A stretch of DNA of 64,000 nt, taken from Pacificispira sp002696645 (lineage in GTDB: Bacteria > Pseudomonadota > Alphaproteobacteria > UBA8366 > Aestuariispiraceae). Positions within the stretch are counted from its first letter, which is position 1. Every line of letters begins with the position of its first letter. The stretch spans positions 1 through 64,000 of the forward strand of contig NZ_JBLZHU010000008.1 of the NCBI RefSeq assembly GCF_048892425.1. Direction: 5' to 3'. The notes under the pieces were generated by a model. It did not search any database and was not told the DNA's origin. It saw only the letters and a program-made list of their open reading frames with translations. Made by a program: the position numbers and the translations under genes. Below are positions 25,257 to 33,055 of the stretch, in pieces.

Positions 25257-26171
25257 TCAGGTCAGCGGTGCCCGCGCCAGATTAAAACCAATCTGCATCA
25301 GATTTCGGTCTGCATCCGGCGTATTCCAAGCGGCATGCGCCGTCAGGGTAACGTTTTCCAATGCCGTCAAAGGATCATCAGCTGGCAATGGCTCCGTGCA
25401 GAAAACATCCAATGCCGCATGACCCAACGGGCCATTCTTCAAGGCGTTCATCAAAGCATCGGTGTCGATGATTTCACCCCGTGCCACATTAACCAGAACT
25501 GCACCCTGTTTCATGCAGGCAAACAGATCCGCATTGATCATTCCAGCCGTTTCCGACGTCGACGCGACATGCAAGGAAACAACATCCGATTGGCGAAAGA
25601 CGTCTTCCAGCGAGACCTGCTGACACGGCAGGTCACCTGTCATCGGGCTGCGATTCCAGGCCACGACCTGCATGCCGAAGGCTGCCGATATTCGCACCAT
25701 TTCCTTGCCGATCCCGCCCAGGCCAACAACCCCCATTGTCTTGCCGCGAAGCTCAGGCCCGCCCAGCACGGACCATTGCCCTTGGCGAATACCGCGATCC
25801 ATGACCGAAATCTGACGACACGCATCCAACGCCAGGCCGAAGGCAAATTCAGCAATGCTGCGGCTGCCATAATCCCGAACAACCTCAACCGTAATACCCA
25901 GGCTGTTTGCATGTTGGATATCGATATAAGTCGCCGCCCCGGTGCCCAGGAAGACAATGCGTTTCAGGGTTGGGGCCAATGCGTTCAGTGCTGCATTCGA
26001 CATTGGGCTGTGACCGTTGACCGCAACCTGTGCCCCGTCCAGCCGCGCGATCAGGTCATCATCCCCAAAGACCTTACCCCCCTGATAGACATCCACCCCC
26101 TCCATCAAACCTGGAAAGGCTTGGTTCAGAGAGTCAAAATCACGGGTGCTGTCGAAATAGACGATCTTCAT
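25257..26171 (-). CDS. D-2-hydroxyacid dehydrogenase
   Basis: A 304-residue NAD-dependent dehydrogenase of the D-isomer family. The nucleotide-binding GLGGIGKEMVRI lies in the middle. The catalytic residues are seen as Arg in NVARGEIIDT, Glu in CTEPLP and His in TAHAAWNT. The substrate is a 2-hydroxy or 2-keto acid, not further resolved. The ATG at 26171 (MKIVYFDSTRDF) lies 4 bp after the aspS stop, implying translation coupled to aspS; the longer frame to 26219 would lie in aspS. Confidence 0.88.
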   Translation of the reverse strand: MKIVYFDSTRDFDSLNQAFPGLMEGVDVYQGGKVFGDDDLIARLDGAQVAVNGHSPMSNAALNALAPTLKRIVFLGTGAATYIDIQHANSLGITVEVVRDYGSRSIAEFAFGLALDACRQISVMDRGIRQGQWSVLGGPELRGKTMGVVGLGGIGKEMVRISAAFGMQVVAWNRSPMTGDLPCQQVSLEDVFRQSDVVSLHVASTSETAGMINADLFACMKQGAVLVNVARGEIIDTDALMNALKNGPLGHAALDVFCTEPLPADDPLTALENVTLTAHAAWNTPDADRNLMQIGFNLARAPLT

Positions 26172-26175
26172 GGCC

Positions 26176-27960
26176 TTAACTGTCAAAGCCGTCTGGCAGG
26201 TCCAGGCCGATATGAACATCCTTCAACTGACGATCCGACACACTGGCCGGGGCGCCCATCATCAGGTCCTGTGCCATCTGGTTCATCGGGAAGGCAATCA
26301 CTTCACGAATATTCGTGGTGCCAGCCAACAGCATGACAATGCGGTCGATCCCAGGCGCAGAGCCCCCGTGCGGCGGTGCGCCCAGCTTCAACGCGCTGAT
26401 CATGCCACCGAAGCGATCATCGACCACTTCCGGCCCATAGCCTGCAATTTCAAACGCCTTATACATAACATCGGGCAGATGATTCCGGATCGCGCCAGAG
26501 CTCAACTCTACCCCATTGCACACGATATCGTATTGGAATGCCTTGATCGACAGCGGATCCTGGTTCTGCAGCGCGCCCATCCCGCCTTGCGGCATTGAGA
26601 AGGGATTGTGGGAGAAGTCGATCTTCTTCAAGTCTTCGTTGTATTCGAACATCGGGAAGTCGACGATCCAGCAGAATTCAAACCGGTTCTGATCAATCAG
26701 CCCCAGTTCTTCACCGATCTTCGTGCGGGCGGCGCCGGCGAATTTAGACGCATCATCAGCCTTGCCCGCGACAAAGAATATCGCATCGCCGGCCGACAGG
26801 CCTGCAATGTCTGCAATCTGGGCAATGCGACCCTCATCCAGGTTCTTGGCAATTGGGCCAGCGGCCCCATCCTCACGCCAGACGATGTAACCCAATCCGG
26901 GCTGCCCCTGCCCCTGTGCCCAGCTGTTCAGTTTATCAAAGAAACTGCGCGGCTGTCCGCCGACATTCTTTGCCGGAATGCCCCGCACGACAGCACCGCC
27001 TTCAACCAGCTTAGCGAAAATCTTGAAATCGGACCCCCGGAAGGCTTCGGACACATCGACAATTTCAATCGGGTTGCGCAGGTCAGGCTTGTCTGATCCA
27101 TATTTCAGCATCGATTCCGCATAGGGAATGCGCGGGAATGGCAGGGCAGAGACACTGCGGCCATCGGCAAATTCTTCAAACACGCCATGCAGCACGGGCT
27201 CGATAGCGGCAAAGACATCGTCTTGCGTCACGAAGGCCATTTCAAAATCAAGCTGATAGAATTCCCCCGGCGAGCGATCCGCCCGGGCATCTTCATCCCG
27301 GAAGCAGGGAGCGATCTGGAAATAACGATCAAAGCCGGAGATCATCAGCAACTGTTTGAACTGCTGAGGTGCCTGTGGCAACGCATAGAACTTGCCCGGA
27401 TGCAGCCGTGACGGCACCAGGAAGTCCCGCGCGCCTTCCGGCGAACTGGCCGTCAGGATGGGCGTCTGGAACTCAGAAAATCCCTGATCCACCATGCGAC
27501 GGCGGATCGACCCGATGATCGCGTTGCGCAGCAGGATGTTGCGGTGCATTTCTTCACGGCGCAAATCCAGGAAACGATTCTTCAAGCGAATTTCTTCTGG
27601 ATAACCCGCATCCTGATTAACCGGCATCGGCAGGGCCGCAGCAGCCGACTGAACGGTACAGTCTGCAATGCTGACTTCAACAGCACCTGTTGGCAGATTG
27701 GCATTGATGGTTTCTTCGGTGCGCTTCAGCACCTTGCCGGTCACGGTGATCACCGATTCCGCGCTCAACCCCTCGATCTGCTTCAACAGGGGCGAGGACA
27801 CATCCACCACGCATTGGGTCAGGCCGTAATTGTCCCGCAGATCAACAAACAGCAGATTGCCATGGTCGCGCTTGCGATGAACCCAGCCGGAAAGACGAAC
27901 CTCTGCACCGGCATGGTCCGCGCGAAGTTCCCCACAAGTATGCGTGCGATAGGCGTGCAT
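26176..27960 (-). CDS. aspS: Aspartyl-tRNA synthetase
   Basis: A 594-residue class II synthetase with bacterial features: the OB-fold anticodon domain (CGELRADHAGAEVRLSGWVHRKRDHG near the N-terminus), motif 2 with FRDEDARADR, the GAD insertion domain, and motif 3 with GGSAPGIDRIVML. The expected flexible-loop and QAPQQFKQLLM segments are present. Many alphaproteobacteria use this enzyme for both Asp and Asn tRNAs; that is not decided here. The start at 27960 is clear. A GAAACGG/CCCGTTTC inverted repeat (27997-28038) lies just upstream and may be part of the leader. Confidence 0.96.
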   Translation of the reverse strand: MHAYRTHTCGELRADHAGAEVRLSGWVHRKRDHGNLLFVDLRDNYGLTQCVVDVSSPLLKQIEGLSAESVITVTGKVLKRTEETINANLPTGAVEVSIADCTVQSAAAALPMPVNQDAGYPEEIRLKNRFLDLRREEMHRNILLRNAIIGSIRRRMVDQGFSEFQTPILTASSPEGARDFLVPSRLHPGKFYALPQAPQQFKQLLMISGFDRYFQIAPCFRDEDARADRSPGEFYQLDFEMAFVTQDDVFAAIEPVLHGVFEEFADGRSVSALPFPRIPYAESMLKYGSDKPDLRNPIEIVDVSEAFRGSDFKIFAKLVEGGAVVRGIPAKNVGGQPRSFFDKLNSWAQGQGQPGLGYIVWREDGAAGPIAKNLDEGRIAQIADIAGLSAGDAIFFVAGKADDASKFAGAARTKIGEELGLIDQNRFEFCWIVDFPMFEYNEDLKKIDFSHNPFSMPQGGMGALQNQDPLSIKAFQYDIVCNGVELSSGAIRNHLPDVMYKAFEIAGYGPEVVDDRFGGMISALKLGAPPHGGSAPGIDRIVMLLAGTTNIREVIAFPMNQMAQDLMMGAPASVSDRQLKDVHIGLDLPDGFDS

Positions 27961-28179
27961 CAGGCATTACTCCAAAATTATATGAATTCAGACCGAAACG
28001 GCCCACAAGTTTCCGGCGCGAAAGGGCCCGTTTCCGCCCGAATTGTCAAGGCCGCAGGAAGGGGATGGGTGGGATTGAGATATCAAAGTCCAGCCCATTC
28101 CATCATTCAATGTAACGGGAAGAACACGCAGAGCGAAATCAATGGGCGGCGCTAAGGAGATCTGCAGCATGTCCGTCCC
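27961..28179. other. Intergenic region upstream of aspS
   Basis: This 219 bp gap follows the TetR gene stop and precedes aspS on the same strand. GAAACGGCCC (27998-28007) and GGGCCCGTTTC (28025-28038 region) form an imperfect inverted repeat without a T-tract, which could be a leader hairpin or weak terminator. No ORF or RNA was recognised. Confidence 0.4.
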
Positions 28180-28821
28180 TTAATCACCCGGGGGTCTGAT
28201 TTTATCGGTTACATCCAACGGCCCGTGCCCAGAGGTCAGAACACCGCGCAGAACGGCCTGAATGACCGCCAATACATCTGCTTCGTTCGCCCCTGCGGCG
28301 ACATCCATAGCGGCCCGTTCAAACATCGCGGAGAGTAAGGACGTCAGTGGTAAGATCGGAAGCTTGATTGTTACGCTTTCCGCAATTGCTTCTTCTAGTC
28401 CAATGCGCAGGGTCTCATCACCATGTCGGGCCTCGATCTCTCGCATTTCTGCCAAGCCTAGAACCGCCGGGCCTTCAATTAAAAGAAGTCGAACACGCCC
28501 GGCCACCTGCATGGCCCGCATATAGGCCGATGCGCCGGAAAAAAGGCGTTCCCGTGCAGACAGGCTGGGGTCATCTTCGGTTTCAATTGCCAAGGCGACG
28601 GCGGCCGCCTCTGCATCCACCACGGCGCGAAAAATCGCCTGCTTGTCTGGAAAATGATGATACAGCGCGCCCCGCGTTACCCCTGCTGTTGATACAAGCA
28701 AAGGCGTGCTGGTCTCCGCATATCCATTTTTGACAAACAGATCACGCGCGGAGGCAACCAACCTTGCGCGCATTTGCGCGCTGCGATCAGAGTTGGATTT
28801 GCGTTGCTTTTTAATTTGCAT
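28180..28821 (-). CDS. TetR/AcrR-family transcriptional regulator
   Basis: A 213-residue repressor-type protein. The N-terminal HTH is typical (ARDLFVKNGYAETSTPLLVSTAGVTRGALYHHFPDKQAIFRAV, residues ~25-66). The C-terminal ligand-binding helices are unassigned. The basic start MQIKKQRKSNSDR is common to the family. It is divergent from the VOC gene 68 bp away, which is its most likely target. Confidence 0.88.
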   Translation of the reverse strand: MQIKKQRKSNSDRSAQMRARLVASARDLFVKNGYAETSTPLLVSTAGVTRGALYHHFPDKQAIFRAVVDAEAAAVALAIETEDDPSLSARERLFSGASAYMRAMQVAGRVRLLLIEGPAVLGLAEMREIEARHGDETLRIGLEEAIAESVTIKLPILPLTSLLSAMFERAAMDVAAGANEADVLAVIQAVLRGVLTSGHGPLDVTDKIRPPGD

Positions 28822-28889
28822 ACAGTCTGCCTGTTTGTTTATAGTGATTTCAGCACAATAATCACGTTCTCATAAAAAGGAAACGAAGA
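28822..28889. promoter_or_regulatory. Divergent TetR/VOC operator region
   Basis: This 68 bp segment between divergent genes contains TACAGTCTGCCTGTTTGTTTA, an imperfect inverted repeat (ACAG..CTGT-like halves) beside the TetR start codon. It resembles TetR operators in size and place. Binding is inferred. Confidence 0.45.
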
Positions 28890-29315
28890 ATGAAGATCAC
28901 CAGCTTTTATCCGGTTCTGATGGTACAGGACGTATCGAAGACTGCAGCATTCTATATCCGTCATTTCGACTTCCGATCCGTGTTTGAAGCAGATTGGTAC
29001 GTCCATTTGCAATCCATCCACGACACGACGGTCAACCTCGCCATCCTGAAAGGCGACCATTCCACGATACCTGTTACCAAACAGGCCCAAGCTGCCGGAA
29101 TACTACTAAACTTTGAGGTAGAGGATGCGGATCAAGCATTCGAACGCGCCCTGAAGGAAAATCTTCCGATCCTCCTTTCCCTGCGAAACGAAGAATTCGG
29201 GCAACGTCACTTTATTACACAAGACCCGGAAGGCGTTCTGATTGATGTTATCACCCCAATCCCCCCCACCGACGCCTATGCCAGCCAATATTCCCAAGAT
29301 GAGGTTCCACAATAA
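28890..29315 (+). CDS. VOC (glyoxalase/bleomycin resistance) family protein
   Basis: A 141-residue vicinal-oxygen-chelate protein. Two beta-alpha-beta modules are visible: FYPVLMVQDVSKTAAFYIRHF with an LAILKGDH strand, then LLNFEVEDADQAFERALKE followed by GQRHFITQDPEGVLIDVI. Members include glyoxalases, dioxygenases and antibiotic- or toxin-binding proteins. It is likely controlled by the divergent TetR gene, suggesting response to a small toxic compound. AAGGAAACGAAG precedes the ATG. Confidence 0.82.
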   Translation: MKITSFYPVLMVQDVSKTAAFYIRHFDFRSVFEADWYVHLQSIHDTTVNLAILKGDHSTIPVTKQAQAAGILLNFEVEDADQAFERALKENLPILLSLRNEEFGQRHFITQDPEGVLIDVITPIPPTDAYASQYSQDEVPQ

Positions 29316-29414
29316 CTTTATTTCTGCAAAAGACCAAACACCCTAAACTCTAAAAGGTCCGCAAAACCAAACAATCCGAAGGCAACCGACGTTCAAACCA
29401 GCACGCAACCGCTG

Positions 29415-29957
29415 CTATTCGTAAAACAATTTTTCCTGTTCTTCCAACGTAGCGGGATCATAGCTGTAGACCTCAAAGCGTTGGACTGCATTTTGAAATC
29501 GGTCCAAGTCAGTATAGTATGTCTGGTTATAATTGGATATGCCAAAGACATAGATCACTTCGCCATCTGCATTGGTCAGGGGCGCATAAAGGCGCTCTGC
29601 AAAGGAATGATCCTTTGTTTCCGTAACATTAAAGCCGTGAATAATGCACTGTTTCTCTAAAAGATAATTAAACCGCTTTTCGACATGTTTATGGCCGCCC
29701 AGGGGGATGATTTCGGAAAGGGGCTTGCCCTTCATCCTGACGCCCCAATTGGTTCTGATATGGTCGCCGGAAATGGCACTGACATAGCTGCCATCTGGCA
29801 GCTTTTCATACAGCCACACTTTTGCCAGAGCGCGACCAAGGTCCAGCGGATCAATAGCTGTGCGCGGTGGGATACCGTCAAATTTCTTGTACAGGGTATG
29901 CCATACCTGAACGAATACGCGTATATCTGGATCCAGAATTCTTTCTAGAATAATCAC
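29415..29957 (-). CDS. PAS_5-family protein
   Basis: A 180-residue single-domain PAS_5 protein. Signature segments are DPLDLGRALAKVWLYEKLPDGSY, SGDHIRTNWG..MKGKPLSEIIP and a C-terminal EVIYVFGISNYNQTYY strand. There is no effector domain or signal peptide. Related in type to 19346-19837 but only distantly alike. It sits alone between a VOC gene and a 272 bp gap. Function unknown. Confidence 0.7.
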   Translation of the reverse strand: MIILERILDPDIRVFVQVWHTLYKKFDGIPPRTAIDPLDLGRALAKVWLYEKLPDGSYVSAISGDHIRTNWGVRMKGKPLSEIIPLGGHKHVEKRFNYLLEKQCIIHGFNVTETKDHSFAERLYAPLTNADGEVIYVFGISNYNQTYYTDLDRFQNAVQRFEVYSYDPATLEEQEKLFYE

Positions 29958-30229
29958 CCCATCAAACCTTTAAGCCAAGAGTTTCTTAATTAAACCTGTG
30001 AACCTCCTTTAGACGTGATACCAAGGGCACAGTGAATTCTACTAAAATGAAATATTGGTAGGGTTGTGCAAGAATATAAATCAAATTTTACAGCATGGCC
30101 CGACAAATGCGAATTTCTTCCAAGCAGGCACAAACCATGCGGCTGTCAGATGCCAATTCGATAAGGCCGCGGTCCCTTATATGCTTTATTCCCCTCAAGC
30201 TTGGACAGGATTAATCCTTAAACAACGAG
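29958..30229. other. Intergenic region upstream of the PAS_5 gene
   Basis: AT-rich near 29980-30080, consistent with the PAS_5 promoter on the minus strand. The right part is the 3' flank of the HTH gene. No terminator, RNA or repeat was recognised; the open frame 30055-30318 runs antisense through the HTH gene and lacks support. Confidence 0.4.
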
Positions 30230-30421
30230 TCACTCGTCCGCTGCAGGCTTGTTCGCATGGGCGTTCAGGAAAGCTTCCAGGTCCTTTTGCGACACCCGCC
30301 ATTCGCGGCCAAATTTAATGGCGCGCAGATCAGCATCATGGATCCATGCCCGCACTGTCGCTTCCTTGACCTTCAACAGATCAGCAACTTCATGCAGGGT
30401 TAAAAGCGGCTGGCTCAGCAT
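30230..30421 (-). CDS. Excisionase-type (HTH_17) DNA-binding protein
   Basis: A 63-residue winged HTH protein of the MerR/excisionase class: LLTLHEVADLLKVKEATVRAWIHDADLRAIKFGREWRVSQKDLEAFL. The length is normal for stand-alone members. It stands divergent from nhaA with a 117 bp gap. No integrase or phage gene is nearby, so a local regulator role is more likely than recombination directionality. Target unknown. Confidence 0.8.
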   Translation of the reverse strand: MLSQPLLTLHEVADLLKVKEATVRAWIHDADLRAIKFGREWRVSQKDLEAFLNAHANKPAADE

Positions 30422-30538
30422 TTCAGTATCTTTTCACCGGAAAATGTTCGAAAAGTTTAACGCTGTATCTTGATGTTTTCAAGGTTATATCGTATTTAAA
30501 GCATGTTTGTTAGTGTTTATCACTCATTGGGGGGCAGG
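30422..30538. promoter_or_regulatory. Divergent promoter region of HTH gene and nhaA
   Basis: An AT-rich 117 bp gap between the divergent HTH_17 gene and nhaA. TTTTCACCGGAAAATG and GTTCGAAAAG suggest imperfect dyads near 30431-30457. No promoter can be placed with certainty. Confidence 0.35.
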
Positions 30539-31720
30539 ATGCCAGTCAAAAAGATCTATAAATCCGTCGCGGAAGCCTTTGGTCATGACACCGCCCCCGG
30601 CCTGACCCTGATTGCCGCCGCCGTTCTGGCGATGGTGGTCATGAATTCAGGCCTGGCTGGCACCTATACAGAGGCACTGGCGACGAAGTTCACCATTTCC
30701 TACGGTGATATCGGCCTGTCCAAGGCCCTGATCCTTTGGATCAATGATTTCCTGATGGCGATTTTCTTTCTGCATGTCGGGCTGGAAATCAAACGCGAGA
30801 TTGTTGAAGGTGAGCTGTCCAGCATTCGATCTGCTTCGCTTCCCGCCCTGGCCGCTATTGGCGGGATGATCGCCCCTGCCCTGATTTATGTCGGCATCAA
30901 TATGGGGGACCCCACCGCCCTTAAAGGTTGGGCTATTCCCGCAGCAACCGACATCGCGTTTGCATTGGGTATTCTGGCCTTGCTGGGTAAACGCGTACCG
31001 ACCGCGCTGAAGGTATTTCTGCTGGCTGTCGCCATTATCGACGATCTGGGCGCGATTGTGATCATTGCTCTATTCTATACCGCCGATCTGTCTGGCCTTG
31101 CGCTTGCCATTGCGGCCCTGATGATTGCCGCCATGATGGTCTTGAACCGGTATGGCGTCCGGTCCATCACGCCTTACATGCTGTTGGGCCTTGTGCTGTG
31201 GGTTGCGGTTCTGAAATCAGGCGTCCATGCCACCCTGGCAGGGGTCGTGGTCGCCTTCTGTATTCCGATCACCGGCGCAACAAAGGATGAGGAAGGACCC
31301 CTTCATATCCTGGAACATGCCCTGACGCCCTGGGTCGCCTTTGGGATCATGCCCCTGTTTGCTTTTGCAAATGCAGGGGTGTCGCTTGCCGGAATGACCC
31401 CGGCTGCGTTGCTGGAACCCATTGCGTCTGGCATCGCGCTTGGTCTGTTGCTGGGTAAGCCAATCGGCATCATGGGGGCCTGTTTCCTGGCCGTGAAACT
31501 GGGGTTTGCAAGCCTGCCCACAGGCATCAAATGGCACCACATGCTGGGGGTTGCGCTGTTGGCGGGGATTGGGTTCACCATGAGCCTGTTCATCGGTAAC
31601 CTGGCCTTCGACACGCCAGACCAGGCCGCATCGGTTCGGATCGGTGTGTTGTCAGGATCCATCATCGCCGCCCTTGCAGGATACACCTTGCTGCGTGCGA
31701 CGAATAAAACATCGAACTGA
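30539..31720 (+). CDS. nhaA: Na+/H+ antiporter NhaA
   Basis: A 393-residue inner-membrane antiporter with about 12 segments exchanging sodium for protons. The family blocks are visible: NDFLMAIFFLHVGLEIKREI.., WAIPAATDIAFALGILALLG, the essential Asp pair in AIIDDLGAIVIIALFY, and LGVALLAGIGFTMSLFIGNLAF. The ATG at 30539 follows GGGGGGCAGG; the frame continues up to 30503 without family similarity. It precedes sbtA by 38 bp in the same direction, so sodium gradient and sodium-bicarbonate import may be linked. Confidence 0.95.
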   Translation: MPVKKIYKSVAEAFGHDTAPGLTLIAAAVLAMVVMNSGLAGTYTEALATKFTISYGDIGLSKALILWINDFLMAIFFLHVGLEIKREIVEGELSSIRSASLPALAAIGGMIAPALIYVGINMGDPTALKGWAIPAATDIAFALGILALLGKRVPTALKVFLLAVAIIDDLGAIVIIALFYTADLSGLALAIAALMIAAMMVLNRYGVRSITPYMLLGLVLWVAVLKSGVHATLAGVVVAFCIPITGATKDEEGPLHILEHALTPWVAFGIMPLFAFANAGVSLAGMTPAALLEPIASGIALGLLLGKPIGIMGACFLAVKLGFASLPTGIKWHHMLGVALLAGIGFTMSLFIGNLAFDTPDQAASVRIGVLSGSIIAALAGYTLLRATNKTSN

Positions 31721-31758
31721 CGCGATAGATGGCAAGCCTTATTGGATAGGATACGGCG

Positions 31759-32727
31759 GTGGATTGGGCCCTTGCGATACAGAACCTGATTTCACCGCCT
31801 GTCCTGTTTTTTGCCCTTGGGTTGGTTGCGGCGTTAACCCGATCTGACCTTTCCATTCCAGAAGCCATTGCCAAGGCCCTGTCGCTGTATCTGATGCTGG
31901 CGATCGGGTTCAAGGGCGGGGTCGCCGCCAGTGAGAATGGTCTGACCGTGGACCTGCTGTTGGTGATCGGCGCGGCTGGCGTGCTGAGCGCCAGCATCCC
32001 CATACTGGCCTTCTGGCTGTTACGAGCAACCACGCAAGTATCACAGATCGATGCGGCAGCAATCGCGGCGCATTACGGGTCCATCTCCATTGTCACCTTC
32101 ATTGCCGGAACAGCCGCCCTGGATGCGGCTGGCATTGCCTTTCCGGGCATCATGGTCGCCGCCGCCGCCACGATGGAAGCACCCGCCATCGCCATCGCGC
32201 TGTTTCTGGCCCATCGGGGACAGGCTGGTACCCCCCAGACGCCAAGAGCCCCCTGGCGGGAAGTGGCCCTGAATGGATCCATCGTCCTGCTGATAGGCGC
32301 GTTTGTTATCGGGATGGTCACCGGTCAGAAAGGGTATGGCGATATCGAACCGTTCATCGCCCATCCGTTCAAAGGGGTGTTGTGCCTTTTCCTGCTGGAT
32401 ATGGGACTGGTCGCCGGGCGGGAATTGCGACAGGTCCGCAAGACACTGACACCATCCTTGCTGGCTTTTGGGCTGTATATGCCGCCCATCGCAGGCATGA
32501 TTGGTGGAGTCACTGGTGCATTGATCGGGTTGCCGGTTGGCGGCATTGCGCTGCTGGCGATCCTGGCTGGAAGCGCATCCTATATCGCGGTGCCAGCAGC
32601 CATGCGCCTGGCCCTGCCACAGGCAAAGCCCGCGCTGTATCTGACGCTTTCCCTGGCGATTACCTTCCCCTTTAATCTGACCATCGGCATCCCCTTCTAT
32701 ATTGCCCTGGCAGGATGGCTATCCTAG
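31759..32727 (+). CDS. sbtA: SbtA-type sodium-dependent bicarbonate transporter
   Basis: A 322-residue membrane protein with about 10 hydrophobic segments. The start (DWALAIQNLISPPVLFFALG..) and the KALSLYLMLAIGFKGGVA block match the SbtA (DUF897) family, which imports bicarbonate with sodium in cyanobacteria. It is slightly shorter than the cyanobacterial proteins. The GTG start at 31759 has AGGATA upstream. The next gene is an SbtB-like PII protein, the known partner, which supports the call. Confidence 0.87.
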   Translation: MDWALAIQNLISPPVLFFALGLVAALTRSDLSIPEAIAKALSLYLMLAIGFKGGVAASENGLTVDLLLVIGAAGVLSASIPILAFWLLRATTQVSQIDAAAIAAHYGSISIVTFIAGTAALDAAGIAFPGIMVAAAATMEAPAIAIALFLAHRGQAGTPQTPRAPWREVALNGSIVLLIGAFVIGMVTGQKGYGDIEPFIAHPFKGVLCLFLLDMGLVAGRELRQVRKTLTPSLLAFGLYMPPIAGMIGGVTGALIGLPVGGIALLAILAGSASYIAVPAAMRLALPQAKPALYLTLSLAITFPFNLTIGIPFYIALAGWLS

Positions 32728-32740
32728 AAAAGGCATAACG

Positions 32741-33055
32741 ATGACACAGACCTATCCAAAAAAGCGGCTGTCGATCATTATCGAAGCCCCTTTTCTGAAC
32801 CGGCTTCTGGACCTTTTGGACGGGCTGGATGTGCCTGGCTATACGGCGCTGCCTGCCTTAGCTGGGCGCGGTAAAAGCCGATCCTGGCGTCGCGACGCGC
32901 TGTCTTCGGATGCGGGCCGCATGGTACAGGTGCTGATCGTTCTGGATCAGGGCAAGGTGCCCGCCGTTCTGCAGGAAATCCGGACAGTGCTGGACCAACA
33001 GATCGGGATTGTCACCCTGTCAGATGTTGAGGTTCTGAGACCGGAGCTTTTCTAG
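32741..33055 (+). CDS. sbtB: SbtB-like PII-family regulator of SbtA
   Basis: A 104-residue PII-like protein. The beta-alpha-beta start KKRLSIIIEAPFLNRLLDLL, a T-loop-region segment GYTALPALAGRGKSRS, and DQQIGIVTLSDVEVLRPELF fit SbtB. The C-terminal CGPxGC redox motif of cyanobacterial SbtB is absent. SbtB binds adenine nucleotides and gates SbtA. The ATG at 32741 is 13 bp after sbtA, behind AAAAGGC. Its last 36 bp overlap the 3' end of the antisense SulP gene. Confidence 0.82.
   Translation: MTQTYPKKRLSIIIEAPFLNRLLDLLDGLDVPGYTALPALAGRGKSRSWRRDALSSDAGRMVQVLIVLDQGKVPAVLQEIRTVLDQQIGIVTLSDVEVLRPELF

Noticed and set aside
30055..30318. 87-codon plus-strand frame
   Set aside because: It overlaps the HTH gene on the opposite strand, has no ribosome-binding site and no family similarity.
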